The notes below the pieces were generated by a model. It had not been told where the DNA came from and did no database searches. It saw only the letters and a list, made by a program, of their open reading frames with translations. A DNA stretch of 64,000 bases from NCBI RefSeq assembly GCF_963664735.1, contig NZ_OY761553.1:2123303-2187302 (forward strand), written 5' to 3'. Source of the stretch: an uncultured Cohaesibacter sp. Lineage in GTDB: Bacteria; Pseudomonadota; Alphaproteobacteria; Rhizobiales; Cohaesibacteraceae. Numbering within the stretch: position 1 is the stretch's first letter; every line of letters starts with the position of its first letter. A program made the position numbers and the translations under genes. Shown piece after piece: positions 26,359-36,959 of this stretch.

Positions 26359-26912
26359 TTTACAACAATCTGTTCGATCTGCCACACGAAGCGGGACGTA
26401 TATGTCGGGCTTTGAAGAGACGGGTTGTGATCAACCGGATAAATGATCCGAGTTGGCCCTCGGGAGCGGATACTCAATCGCTTGCCATTGCGTTTCGTCG
26501 CAAGCAGCACGTCGTAATCATAGAAATCTGAAATCGGAATGGTCGTGCTGTAGCCATCAAGGGCTTTTATTTCGACAAGCGACCCTTTTGCCCCGACAAA
26601 CTCAAGCAGATCACGCATAAGAACCCCATGCCATTGATGAGCCGATGAGGAATATATCGTGTGCGTGACAAGCGACTTCAGACCAATGCCCTCCAGCATG
26701 GGAATGTCCAGCTGCACTGCGCTGTTACCGTTATGATTGGTTACGTTCCCCGAAACAGTCAGGACCACTTCCTGCTGTGGCTTCTGGATTTCAGTCGCCC
26801 AGACATATCCGGGACTTGCTTCAGCATATGTGAAAAATGTAAAGGCAATCCAATAGAATATCTGAAAGTACAAACTCTCGAATGCACTTCCTCCTCTTCC
26901 CCGACAAGCCAT
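26355..26912 (-). CDS. small secreted protein with molybdopterin-oxidoreductase (sulfite-oxidase-like) fold
   Basis: About 185 residues (maybe less; an AGGAGG at 26890 suits a TTG start at 26873). A signal-like hydrophobic segment is followed by the SUOX-type text WHGVLMRDLLEFVGAK, DGYSTTIPISDFYDYDVLLA, NGKRLSIRSRGPTRIIYPVD and SRFVWQIEQI. Sulfite oxidases coordinate molybdenum through a cysteine; the predicted mature protein has none, so it probably does not carry a catalytic Moco in the usual way. Encoded directly before and coupled to the GGDEF-EAL gene, it may be a periplasmic sensing partner (inference). Confidence 0.75.
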   Translation of the reverse strand: MACRGRGGSAFESLYFQIFYWIAFTFFTYAEASPGYVWATEIQKPQQEVVLTVSGNVTNHNGNSAVQLDIPMLEGIGLKSLVTHTIYSSSAHQWHGVLMRDLLEFVGAKGSLVEIKALDGYSTTIPISDFYDYDVLLATKRNGKRLSIRSRGPTRIIYPVDHNPSLQSPTYTSRFVWQIEQIVVK

Positions 26913-27017
26913 TCCGATCCCCTCAAAAGTTACAGGAAATCAAACCACATAGGACATTCACAAATGGTAAAGCGGTAATGCTGAGGGAAAAAACGAAAAG
27001 AGATTTTTCTTTTATAC

Positions 27018-27032
27018 TTAACTGCCAGTTAA
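27018..27032 (-). promoter_or_regulatory. palindromic TTAA site upstream of the Moco-fold/GGDEF-EAL pair
   Basis: On the minus strand it reads TTAACTGGCAGTTAA, a perfect 7-bp-arm palindrome and an exact TTAA-N7-TTAA match. Two bases later comes ATAAA, as at the chemoreceptor site (3129-3143). It is 106-120 bases upstream of ATG 26912. Confidence 0.5.
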
Positions 27033-27103
27033 TCTGAAGAAATCAGGAAATAGACTTGAAGTGGTACGCCCAACCGAAGCTTTAAAAGGACACAGGTCCA
27101 AGG

Positions 27104-27129
27104 CAAGGTGCCCAATATTAGGCACCTTG
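27104..27129. terminator. hairpin downstream of the HAD gene
   Basis: CAAGGTGCC (27104-27112) pairs with GGCACCTTG (27121-27129) around an 8-base loop. There is no clear T run, so it may be a weak or rho-assisted end of the minus-strand HAD gene. Confidence 0.4.
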
Positions 27130-27144
27130 AAATAATCTCTTATC

Positions 27145-27816
27145 TTAATTTTCGTGCCAGCTGATCAATGCCGCAATCGTGGCAGGAAGATCAGAGAGAC
27201 GGCGCACGACGGTTTCCGCTCCGGCATCCATCAAATGCTCACCATGGCCGGGATAGGTGTGGCTGGCACCGATAATGCCGATCACCCGCATACCCGCTTC
27301 ATGGGCGGCGATCACGCCATGGACGCTATCCTCAATGACAAAGCACTCGGAAGGGTCCGTTTCCAACACTGAGGCGGCATGAAGGAAGACATTGGGATCA
27401 GGCTTTGGCTGTTTGGTGCCAACAGCAACTGCAGAATAGACATAAGGGCGGAAACGATCCCATAGATCGGCCCGTCGCATGTTGCTTTCAAGCCGTTCAG
27501 GCATGGTGTTTGAACAGACACACCGCGGATAGTCGAGCTGGTCGAGCATTTCATGCGCTCCCTCGATGACCTTCATCGTGTCGATTTTCTGCATGGCGCG
27601 ATCATCAATACGCTGAAGAATATCATGAGGCAATGAATGCTCGATTTCCTCTTCAATCAGCGGAATGATCTCGGCATTGGTCATACCGGCATAGGTGCTG
27701 TTATAGGTGTCCAGATCCAGATCGAGTTCTTCTTCCTGAAAGATTTCAACCGTGGCCTTGGCCCAGATGATTTCCGTATCAATCAATGTGCCATCACAAT
27801 CAAAAATCACCAGCAT
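27145..27816 (-). CDS. HAD-family phosphatase
   Basis: 223 residues, HAD superfamily subfamily IA (phosphoglycolate/beta-phosphoglucomutase-like). Motif I FDCDGTLIDTE provides both aspartates, motif II is CVCSNTM, motif III lies in KPDPNVFLH and motif IV is VIEDSVHGVIAA. It hydrolyses a small phosphate ester. The substrate is not predictable from sequence; YieH-type 6-phosphogluconate phosphatase is one candidate. It lies downstream of the SURF1 gene on the same strand with 136 bases between. Confidence 0.88.
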   Translation of the reverse strand: MLVIFDCDGTLIDTEIIWAKATVEIFQEEELDLDLDTYNSTYAGMTNAEIIPLIEEEIEHSLPHDILQRIDDRAMQKIDTMKVIEGAHEMLDQLDYPRCVCSNTMPERLESNMRRADLWDRFRPYVYSAVAVGTKQPKPDPNVFLHAASVLETDPSECFVIEDSVHGVIAAHEAGMRVIGIIGASHTYPGHGEHLMDAGAETVVRRLSDLPATIAALISWHEN

Positions 27817-27951
27817 CTCGTCTATCCTTGCAATCTGTCTCGAATTTCAAACCATTCCTCAGGTCAAACCCTTTGGCTTCCGTTTCTTCCGGTCGTGCCC
27901 AAGGCCCTTCATGTGGACCTTAAGACCGGATACGTCAATGCATGGAAAGCT

Positions 27952-28758
27952 TTATTTCCGGGAAACCTTGAAATCTTGCCCAGTCTTGTTGCTCTCCTCT
28001 AGGCTTTTACGCAAGAAAAGCAAGAATATGATGACAAGAACCGCTGCCAGACCATACCAGGTGAGAGCATATTGCAGATGGCTGTTGCGGAAAGAAATAC
28101 GGGTTTCACCGCCCTGAGGCAGGCTGGCTGCATCCTCCCCCCTAGGCACGCCCTGCCCTTTGACAAGATCGATCCAGTAGGGGGCGGTTTTGGCGGCATC
28201 CATCCCAAGGAAAGCCGCCATTTCCTGCACTTGCCGAACAATCCAGACATTCTTCTTTTTGTCCGCCTTCGGGCTCAGCCAATTGCGGGGTTCGTCAAAT
28301 CGCACAAGGCCGGTAAGCGTTGTGTCGCCCTCTACGAGCGTTTCAGGTCTGGTTGAGGGGTCTTTGAGTTGCTCGGGCACAAAGCCGCGGTTGACGATGA
28401 CCTGCCAACCGTCGCTGGTGACAAAGGGCGTCATGATCAAATATCCCGGCCCATTGAGCGGCCCGCCTTGCGGATTATTGAGCGCAAACCAGACGTGAAT
28501 TTCTCGGAAATGGTCGAAATGACCGGAAACCAGGACCCGCCGATAAGCGTCAGTTTCGCGCGAGAGCGTAGCCCAGCGCTCCGGCCCAGGTGCTTCAACC
28601 GGCTCGGAGGAAACTCGGCTTGTCACATCAGCGATCAATTGCTCTTTCCATGCAAGGCGCCTGATTTGCCAGTTACCCAATGAGACCAGAATAACAAGAG
28701 CAACAAGAACAGTTGCACTGAACAGCCAGAATCTTGGTCTGGTGATCACTTTTCGCAC
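27952..28758 (-). CDS. SURF1-family cytochrome oxidase assembly protein
   Basis: 268 residues with a membrane helix at each end (about 10-30 and 235-255) and the SURF1 signature SLGNWQIRRLAWKEQL and the LVNRGFV-type block, here VIVNRGFVPEQLKDPSTRPE. SURF1 helps heme a insertion into subunit I. GTG 28758 is used, with GGAGAAAGTTGC before it. It is the distal gene of the oxidase cluster and follows DUF983, as in other Rhizobiales, but a small plus-strand frame is interposed. Confidence 0.92.
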   Translation of the reverse strand: MRKVITRPRFWLFSATVLVALVILVSLGNWQIRRLAWKEQLIADVTSRVSSEPVEAPGPERWATLSRETDAYRRVLVSGHFDHFREIHVWFALNNPQGGPLNGPGYLIMTPFVTSDGWQVIVNRGFVPEQLKDPSTRPETLVEGDTTLTGLVRFDEPRNWLSPKADKKKNVWIVRQVQEMAAFLGMDAAKTAPYWIDLVKGQGVPRGEDAASLPQGGETRISFRNSHLQYALTWYGLAAVLVIIFLLFLRKSLEESNKTGQDFKVSRK

Positions 28759-28849
28759 GCAACTTTCTCCACTTCATGCTACAGGCTAGCGGCAGACTTT
28801 TTGATTACTTCAGTCCGTCGCCCAAAAGAGGATCCGGATTTTGTTTTCC

Positions 28850-29179
28850 ATGCAATCACAACCAGGCCGATTCGCCTTACTCTTCTTTGCCCTCAACCTT
28901 GTCTTTCCGCTCGCAGTTCAAATCAGCGTCGCGATCATCGGCTTGTTCGGCCCGGATCTGCGCAGCCTCACTGTGGCGCTACCGGTTATATTCGTTATCA
29001 ACGTCGCCAACATAAGTTTTGCCTTTTATTATAAGGCATGGCAACGGGTGGCGCTGATCACCATCATGCTTTTCAATGCGGTTTCAGTTTTTGCCATGGG
29101 TGGTCTTTCCTTCTTCACCTCCGTCATCGGATGGGAAGAGATTGTGCCCGATCTGGTCAATCTGCTTTTACATCATTGA
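28850..29179 (+). CDS. small membrane protein, unrecognised
   Basis: 109 residues with three hydrophobic segments (FALLFFALNLVFPLAVQISV, VALPVIFVINVANISFAFYY and VALITIMLFNAVSVFAMGG). It lies on the plus strand between the minus-strand SURF1 and DUF983 genes and overlaps the 3' end of DUF983 by 23 bases. I recognise no family. Composition is protein-like and strongly hydrophobic, but the opposite-strand position and the overlap leave doubt. ATG 28850 is used; TTG 28841 is possible. Confidence 0.5.
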   Translation: MQSQPGRFALLFFALNLVFPLAVQISVAIIGLFGPDLRSLTVALPVIFVINVANISFAFYYKAWQRVALITIMLFNAVSVFAMGGLSFFTSVIGWEEIVPDLVNLLLHH

Positions 29180-29549
29180 CCGGAAGCTGTTCGCGCTGGC
29201 CTTGCTCAGCCTTGGTTCTATATTGCTGGCCGATCAAAGCGCCCTTCAGCCAATAGAGAAACAACAGGCAAAGCAGGATGGCCACAGGGGCCCATATCAC
29301 AGCCAGCACCCAGACGGGCGGCTCATAGACAAATTCGGTATACAGCAATCCTCCGGTAGCAATGAAACCGACGATCATGATAACAAAAACCGCCGGCCCG
29401 TCGCCACTATCAATAAAGCCATAGTCCAAACCACAGGCGTCGCAACGGTCACCGATCTTGAGGAAACTCTTGTAGAGCTTGCCCTCGCCACATCGGGGGC
29501 ATTTGCCCGCAAAGGCTGTTCGGGCCACACTTCCCTTATAGTCTGTCAT
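29157..29549 (-). CDS. DUF983-family zinc-ribbon membrane protein
   Basis: 130 residues. A CPRCGEGKLY plus CDACGLD zinc ribbon is followed by two membrane helices (about 50-75 and 80-100). DUF983 genes sit in aa3 oxidase operons of alphaproteobacteria, and a role in oxidase assembly is supposed but not proven. ATG 29549 has GGAGTTCGGACC upstream. It lies 63 bases downstream of ctaE. Confidence 0.9.
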   Translation of the reverse strand: MTDYKGSVARTAFAGKCPRCGEGKLYKSFLKIGDRCDACGLDYGFIDSGDGPAVFVIMIVGFIATGGLLYTEFVYEPPVWVLAVIWAPVAILLCLLFLYWLKGALIGQQYRTKAEQGQREQLPVNDVKAD

Positions 29550-29612
29550 GGTCCGAACTCCTGCTTGTTTGAGGCTGAGGAAATATCATTCGCTCAGTAG
29601 GGTGTTATCGGC

Positions 29613-30449
29613 CTAATGCGCGATGTGCCCGCCGAAATTGCCCCACACATAGATGGTGGTAAAAAGGAACAGCCAGACCACATCCACGAAATGCCAATAC
29701 CAGGCTGCGGCTTCGAAGCCAAAATGCTTCTCTGGTGTGAAATGGCCCTTATAGACACGGATCAGGCAGACAATCAGGAAGATGGTTCCCACGAAGACGT
29801 GGAATCCGTGGAAGCCGGTGGCCATGAAGAATGTGGCACCATAAATGCTTTCCTTGAAGGCGAAAGGCGCGTGAACATATTCATAAACCTGAACGCCGGA
29901 GAAGACGACGCCGAGAATGATCGTAAGAGCCAGACCTTTCTTCAGCCCTTCGCGGTCATTTTCCAAGAGGGCATGGTGCGCCCATGTGATGGTTGTGCCC
30001 GAAGCGAGCAGAAGAAGCGTATTGAACAGCGGCAGATGCCATGGATCAATCACCTCCAGCCCTTCAGGGGGCCATATGCCGCCGGAATATTCAGCCCGCA
30101 GAAACTGCTTGGCTTCACTGGTAAACAGGCTGGCATCGAAGAAAGCCCAGAACCATGCCACAAAGAACATCACTTCCGAGGCGATGAACAGGATCATTCC
30201 ATAGCGCAAATGAAGCTGAACCACCGGGGTATGGTGGCCTTCAAGGGATTCCTTGACCACATCGCGCCACCAGCCAAGCATGGTGTAAAGAACGCCGAGC
30301 GTTCCCGCAATCAGAATAAGGCTGGTGCCACCGTGAAACAGGGTTACCGCGCCAATCGCCATGATGAAGGCAGACACCGAGGCGATGATCGGCCATGGGC
30401 TGGGATCGATAATATGATAGTCGTGATTTTTGCTGTGAGCCTCAGCCAT
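29613..30449 (-). CDS. ctaE: cytochrome c oxidase subunit III
   Basis: 278 residues, the seven-helix subunit III of aa3-type oxidase. Characteristic text: HDYHIIDPSPWPIIAS at the start, EVMFFVAWFWAFFDASLF, WAHHALLENDR, TGFHGFHVFVGTIFL and HFVDVVWLFLF. It stabilises the catalytic core and the proton uptake path. ATG 30449 has GGAGGAG seven bases upstream and overlaps the ctaG stop by eight bases; translation is therefore coupled. Confidence 0.96.
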   Translation of the reverse strand: MAEAHSKNHDYHIIDPSPWPIIASVSAFIMAIGAVTLFHGGTSLILIAGTLGVLYTMLGWWRDVVKESLEGHHTPVVQLHLRYGMILFIASEVMFFVAWFWAFFDASLFTSEAKQFLRAEYSGGIWPPEGLEVIDPWHLPLFNTLLLLASGTTITWAHHALLENDREGLKKGLALTIILGVVFSGVQVYEYVHAPFAFKESIYGATFFMATGFHGFHVFVGTIFLIVCLIRVYKGHFTPEKHFGFEAAAWYWHFVDVVWLFLFTTIYVWGNFGGHIAH

Positions 30450-31104
30450 TGTCTGCTCCTCCTCCAAAGCGCTTCAATGTCTTGTCGCGGGTTGCGGAAT
30501 TTCTGTCGATTTTGATCGCCGTTTCCTTTGGCTCTTTCTCCAGCGGAAAGAAGGTGTAGGACAGGGTAATCGTGTCGATAAACCTAAGATCGGGATCATT
30601 GTCTATTTCCGGATCTATAAAGAAGATCACCGGCATGTGGCTGGTCTCTCCTGCGGCAACCGTCTGTTCGGTAAAGCAAAAGCACTCCAGCTTGTTGAAG
30701 TAGGCACCGGCTGCCTGTGGTGTGACATTGAAGGTCGCGGTTCCTGCCGAGGAGGCCAGTCCGGTGTTTACCACCTGGTAGCTGGCCTCGCCGGTCTCAC
30801 CCACCTTGAGTGTCACAGGTTTGGTTTCGGGCCGAAATGTCCAGTTGAGACCGCCGGACACATTGGCATCAAAACGGACGGTCATCTTGCGGGCAATCGC
30901 CTCACTTGGCGCTGCACTGGCCGACTTGGTTGTGCCGCCATAGCCTGTCACCTGACAGAATAGCGAGTAGAGCGGCACTGCCGCATAGGCCATGCCGACC
31001 ATCACTCCGACAAAGGCCACCAACCCATAAGCCAGCCGCAGATTGGCACGGGCATTGTCCGCAGGTTTCGGCTTGTCGTCGTTTTTGGTTTCAGGCGCGC
31101 TCAT
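30442..31104 (-). CDS. ctaG: Cox11/CtaG copper chaperone for cytochrome oxidase
   Basis: 220 residues: one N-terminal membrane anchor and a periplasmic immunoglobulin-like domain. The Cox11 signature is present: YSLFCQVTGYGGTT and the copper-binding KLECFCFTEQTV. It inserts CuB into subunit I. The gene lies between coxF and ctaE and overlaps ctaE. Confidence 0.96.
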   Translation of the reverse strand: MSAPETKNDDKPKPADNARANLRLAYGLVAFVGVMVGMAYAAVPLYSLFCQVTGYGGTTKSASAAPSEAIARKMTVRFDANVSGGLNWTFRPETKPVTLKVGETGEASYQVVNTGLASSAGTATFNVTPQAAGAYFNKLECFCFTEQTVAAGETSHMPVIFFIDPEIDNDPDLRFIDTITLSYTFFPLEKEPKETAIKIDRNSATRDKTLKRFGGGADNG

Positions 31105-31131
31105 CAGGCTTTCAATCCCTTACTATCAGGC

Positions 31132-31293
31132 TCAGAGCGGACGGTTCATCACGCCCGGCCCCATCTTGACGATGGTGATGGCGTAGAAAATGAGCACCAG
31201 AGCACCCAGCGTGAAAGCAATTGCGACAGATCGTCTGTGCTGGCGTTTCTTCTGTGTTTCGGTCAATGAGACCTTTTCGATAATTTCAGCCAT
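31132..31293 (-). CDS. CoxF-like small membrane protein
   Basis: 53 residues with one membrane helix (VAIAFTLGALVLIFYAITI). Positively charged QKKRQHRR precedes it and the protein ends KMGPGVMNRP. This matches the short CoxF protein found between ctaB and ctaG in alphaproteobacterial oxidase operons. ATG 31293 follows AAGGGAAAGAAC. It lies 27 bases upstream of ctaG. Its exact role in the oxidase is unclear. Confidence 0.85.
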   Translation of the reverse strand: MAEIIEKVSLTETQKKRQHRRSVAIAFTLGALVLIFYAITIVKMGPGVMNRPL

Positions 31294-31334
31294 GTTCTTT
31301 CCCTTTCGTTGGGGTTTCGGGCGACTGCAGAAAA

Positions 31335-32324
31335 TCAAAGCAGCGCAGGCAATGCCTCAAGACCTGCGAGGCGCTCGAACAGCAAGGTGGCATAAAGCAG
31401 AAACAGATAGAGAATGGAGAAGCCGAACATCTGCCCGGCAGCCTTTCTGGCCGCCCCCCCTTCCCGAATGAAATAGACCCGCAAGGCAGCGCCCACGAAC
31501 AACACCCCAAGCGCAACGGACAGAGCGCCATAGACCACACCGGCAAAGCCGAGCATAGCGGGCATCACCCCGATGGGGGCCAGCAAAAGCGAATAAATGA
31601 GGATCTGCGAGCGGGTGACGGCTTCACCCGCAACGACAGGCAGCATGGGCACGTTGGCCGCGCGATAGTCATCGCTCTTGATCAGCGCCAGCGCCCAGAA
31701 ATGCGGCGGGGTCCACATGAAGATGATGAGAAACAACGTGATGGATTCGATGCTGACGCTGCCCGTCACGGCCGCCCAGCCGATCATCGGAGGAAAGGCA
31801 CCAGCGGCACCGCCAATGACGATATTCTGCGGCGTGGACCGCTTCAGCCACATGGTGTAGATCACCGCATAGAAGAAGATGGTGAAAGCCAGCAGGCCAC
31901 CGGCAAGCCAATTGACCAGCAGACCCAGCATCAGCACAGAGCCGAAAGACAGCGTCAGGCCAAAAGCCAAGGCTTCTTGGCGCGTTATGCGGCCAGCGGG
32001 TATGGGGCGATTGGCAGTGCGTTTCATCACCGCGTCGATATCGGCGTCATACCACATATTAAGCGCACCGGATGCACCGCCACCGATGGCGATGCATAGA
32101 ATGGCGATAAGGCTTTCCAACGGATGCAAGGTGCCCGGAGCGACCATCAGTCCGACGAGAGCGGTGAACACGACAAGCGACATGACCCGCGGTTTCATCA
32201 AGGCGAGATAGTCGCGCACTTCCGCACCACCGAAATCGGCTCCAAGGGCAGGAGCAAAATCTGCACGTGCAATCGCTTTCGCTGCTATGGCCTGTTTGCG
32301 ATCTGTCTGGTCCATCAGGGTCAT
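31335..32324 (-). CDS. ctaB: protoheme IX farnesyltransferase (heme O synthase)
   Basis: 329 residues, polytopic UbiA-type prenyltransferase. Motifs: [18 protein letters not shown], the Asp-rich substrate site [20 protein letters not shown] and [16 protein letters not shown]. It farnesylates heme b to heme o for aa3 oxidase. ATG 32324 has GGGAGAGAGACC upstream; frames open further upstream are spurious. About 190 bases separate it from ctaD and it precedes coxF. Confidence 0.95.
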   Translation of the reverse strand: MTLMDQTDRKQAIAAKAIARADFAPALGADFGGAEVRDYLALMKPRVMSLVVFTALVGLMVAPGTLHPLESLIAILCIAIGGGASGALNMWYDADIDAVMKRTANRPIPAGRITRQEALAFGLTLSFGSVLMLGLLVNWLAGGLLAFTIFFYAVIYTMWLKRSTPQNIVIGGAAGAFPPMIGWAAVTGSVSIESITLFLIIFMWTPPHFWALALIKSDDYRAANVPMLPVVAGEAVTRSQILIYSLLLAPIGVMPAMLGFAGVVYGALSVALGVLFVGAALRVYFIREGGAARKAAGQMFGFSILYLFLLYATLLFERLAGLEALPALL

Positions 32325-32511
32325 GGTCTCTCTCCCGGCAGGTTTCGTCCCTGCCGCCTTGTTATGTGTCCTCTTGGTCTTGTCTTGGTCTTGTCTTGAT
32401 TTGGCCATGCGCCGCACTTGCGGCGAATGGAACGGTCGTCACGGGCTTTCCCCCATTCGGGTCCTCCCGGAAGGCCCATGACGACCTGGCCTCCTTCTTG
32501 GAACTTTGGCC
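32325..32511 (-). other. ctaD-ctaB spacer with hairpin and short repeat
   Basis: 187 bases between the ctaD stop and the ctaB start. It contains CGCCGC-ACTT-GCGGCG (32410-32425, a 6-bp stem) and the 11-base direct repeat GGTCTTGTCTT (32376-32397). It could attenuate or process the long oxidase transcript; no gene is visible. Confidence 0.4.
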
Positions 32512-35069
<2,558 letters not shown>

Positions 35070-35547
35070 GTTTGATCCTCCCTTGTCAAACCTCATTGCC
35101 AACTGCAATGTTTCCTAACAAACAGTGCGGCGGCGTGATCTGCCTCTCCCGATTTGCCTTCGGCTTTCCTCCATCTTCGGCTGCTTGCTGGTGCGCCAGA
35201 CAGCCAGGTTTTGGCGAGGGGGATTTACAACTGCAAAAATCTGAGATTTGATACAGATCAAGTCCGCACCTATTCAGACACATGCGTCAGTCTGTCGCAA
35301 CCTCCAAGAATAGTCCATTAGTGCGACAACGTGCCCCAGTTGGCGATTTAAGCTTTATTATTCAGAAATATCCACACAAGTTTTTTGGCTAATGCGCTCA
35401 TTGTGAGTTAAATATCCCCAATATTTTATTGCCACAATTAGGGCATAGAGCTTTCATGCAGTGCATTTCCAAGACATAGCAGTAACGAATCAGGCAAAAG
35501 AATACTGTGTCCGTCTAATCCCAATCTGGCCCTTAAGAGCGATAGTC
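35070..35547. other. divergent ctaC/ialB intergenic region
   Basis: 478 bases between the oxidase operon (minus) and ialB (plus). It contains the FNR/FixK-type box at 35248 and AT-rich DNA nearer ialB (35345-35440). No further gene is recognised. Confidence 0.5.
35248..35261. promoter_or_regulatory. FNR/FixK-type box between ctaC and ialB
   Basis: TTGATACAGATCAA is a perfect TTGAT-N4-ATCAA palindrome, 179 bases upstream of ctaC and 287 bases upstream of ialB. FNR-family control of aa3 oxidase by oxygen is known in alphaproteobacteria. I cannot tell which gene it serves; no convincing -10 sits at the class II distance on either side. Confidence 0.6.
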
Positions 35548-36114
35548 ATGGTGACATATTCAATAAACCACAAGCACGCCCCTGTTCGTTTCTTCATCAA
35601 GTTGCCCCAGAGCGCTTTGCTTGTCGCAGCCCTGTTTCTGGCTTCCCTCATGACCATCAGCTTTTCAACCAGCGATGCCGAGGCTCAAGGGGCTGTCCGA
35701 TCCAAACATGGAGATTGGGAGATCCGTTGTGATACACCTCCCGGTGCACCGTCCGAGCAATGCGCTCTCATGCAATATGTCACCGCTGCCGATCGTGACA
35801 ATGTGGGCCTTACGGTCATCGTGCTGAAAACAGCCGACAAGTCAGCCCGCATTCTCAGGGTCTTGACGCCGCTCGGTGTGCTCCTGCCCCACGGTTTGGG
35901 ATTGCGCGTTGATTCCACCGACGTTGGCAGCGCGGGCTTTGTTCGTTGCCTGCCGCAAGGCTGCATCGCCGAGGTCATTATGGATGACAAACTGGTACAG
36001 CTGTTGGAGCAAGGCAAAACGGCCACCTTCATCGTGTTCCAGACGCCTGAAGAAGGCATCGGTATCCCCATCGAGCTTAATGGCTTCAAATCCGGTTTTG
36101 ATGCTCTGAACTAA
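35548..36114 (+). CDS. invasion-associated locus B (IalB) family protein
   Basis: 188 residues. A signal peptide with LVAALFLASLMTISFS is followed by the IalB fold: SKHGDWEIRCDTPPGAPSEQ, CALMQYVTAADRDNVGLTVI and the second disulfide-like pair in GFVRCLPQGCIAEVIMDD. IalB was first described as aiding erythrocyte invasion in Bartonella; homologues are common in Rhizobiales that do not invade animals, where the role is unknown. ATG 35548 follows AAGAGCG; a longer frame to 35461 looks unlikely. Confidence 0.88.
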   Translation: MVTYSINHKHAPVRFFIKLPQSALLVAALFLASLMTISFSTSDAEAQGAVRSKHGDWEIRCDTPPGAPSEQCALMQYVTAADRDNVGLTVIVLKTADKSARILRVLTPLGVLLPHGLGLRVDSTDVGSAGFVRCLPQGCIAEVIMDDKLVQLLEQGKTATFIVFQTPEEGIGIPIELNGFKSGFDALN

Positions 36115-36288
36115 TCTGTTTCAAGACGTCTCGTCTCAGTGACAGAGGTGCTATGGTGAATTGCGTCCATGCTCTCGTCACCCAAGCAACGAAGCCTTTG
36201 TTGAAGCTGCGCGCCTTGCCAGACCAAAGCGTCTGGCTTTGGGCGCCCTGCGAGAACAATTCATTCGTAGACGGCTGGAAAAGTAGGC

Positions 36289-36924
36289 CTAGTGCAAGCG
36301 GTGAATGTTTGAGGATCTTTCGTCAGCGGAACCGGTACGCCCACCATCAATAACCCTTCCACCACCGCGCCAGCGATTGGCAAGTGCCTTGAGGCCGGAT
36401 ACTTCCACCATGCCTTGCGAGCGGAATCCCATAAGAAGCCGGATTTTTTCAGCCTCTTCTTCGGACGGGAAGGCTCCGAAGGACGGCAGGCTGTCACCAT
36501 TTTCCAGCACCGGATGGATTTCAATCACGGTTTCTTCGGTCGCCCAGCCCGGACTATGGAATTCCAAAATCGAGATATCATCAAAAGGCGTGCGGACAAC
36601 ACGGCGCCGAAAGAGCCAGTCGCGGGTCGTCTGGATCAGCTGCTGGCCCTCGACATCAAGCCGCGTCTCCCGCGCCTCTCCCAACAAGGCAGAGAGAAGG
36701 AACAAGCTACCGCCCACAGCCCCCATCAGCCCAATAAGCGCATAGGGGATGAGAACCCAGTTGAAGCTATTCCACTGTGGCGCAATCAGCAGGGCATAGG
36801 GCAACAGCCACAGCACCACCCCGAACAATCCGACCATTCCGCGCACGGGCAACGGGTAATGGTTGCGAAACAGGAAGGGATCATCCTTGGCCCTGGTGCC
36901 TGTATTTATGCCACAGCTGCTCAT
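36289..36924 (-). CDS. conserved-type membrane protein with PH-like soluble domain, unrecognised
   Basis: 211 residues: two membrane helices (about 28-50 and 56-82) and then a beta-rich domain (RETRLDVEGQQLIQTTRDWL, TPFDDISILEFHS). It ends in a basic, Gly-rich tail. The layout resembles small membrane proteins with a PH-like domain and also the protein at 41404-41937, but this similarity is by eye. AGGTGAGGCCAT precedes ATG 36924. It lies 35 bases downstream of thrB on the same strand and is probably cotranscribed. Confidence 0.72.
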   Translation of the reverse strand: MSSCGINTGTRAKDDPFLFRNHYPLPVRGMVGLFGVVLWLLPYALLIAPQWNSFNWVLIPYALIGLMGAVGGSLFLLSALLGEARETRLDVEGQQLIQTTRDWLFRRRVVRTPFDDISILEFHSPGWATEETVIEIHPVLENGDSLPSFGAFPSEEEAEKIRLLMGFRSQGMVEVSGLKALANRWRGGGRVIDGGRTGSADERSSNIHRLH

Positions 36925-36959
36925 ATGGCCTCACCTGCCTGTTCATGGGCCTTTTGGGG

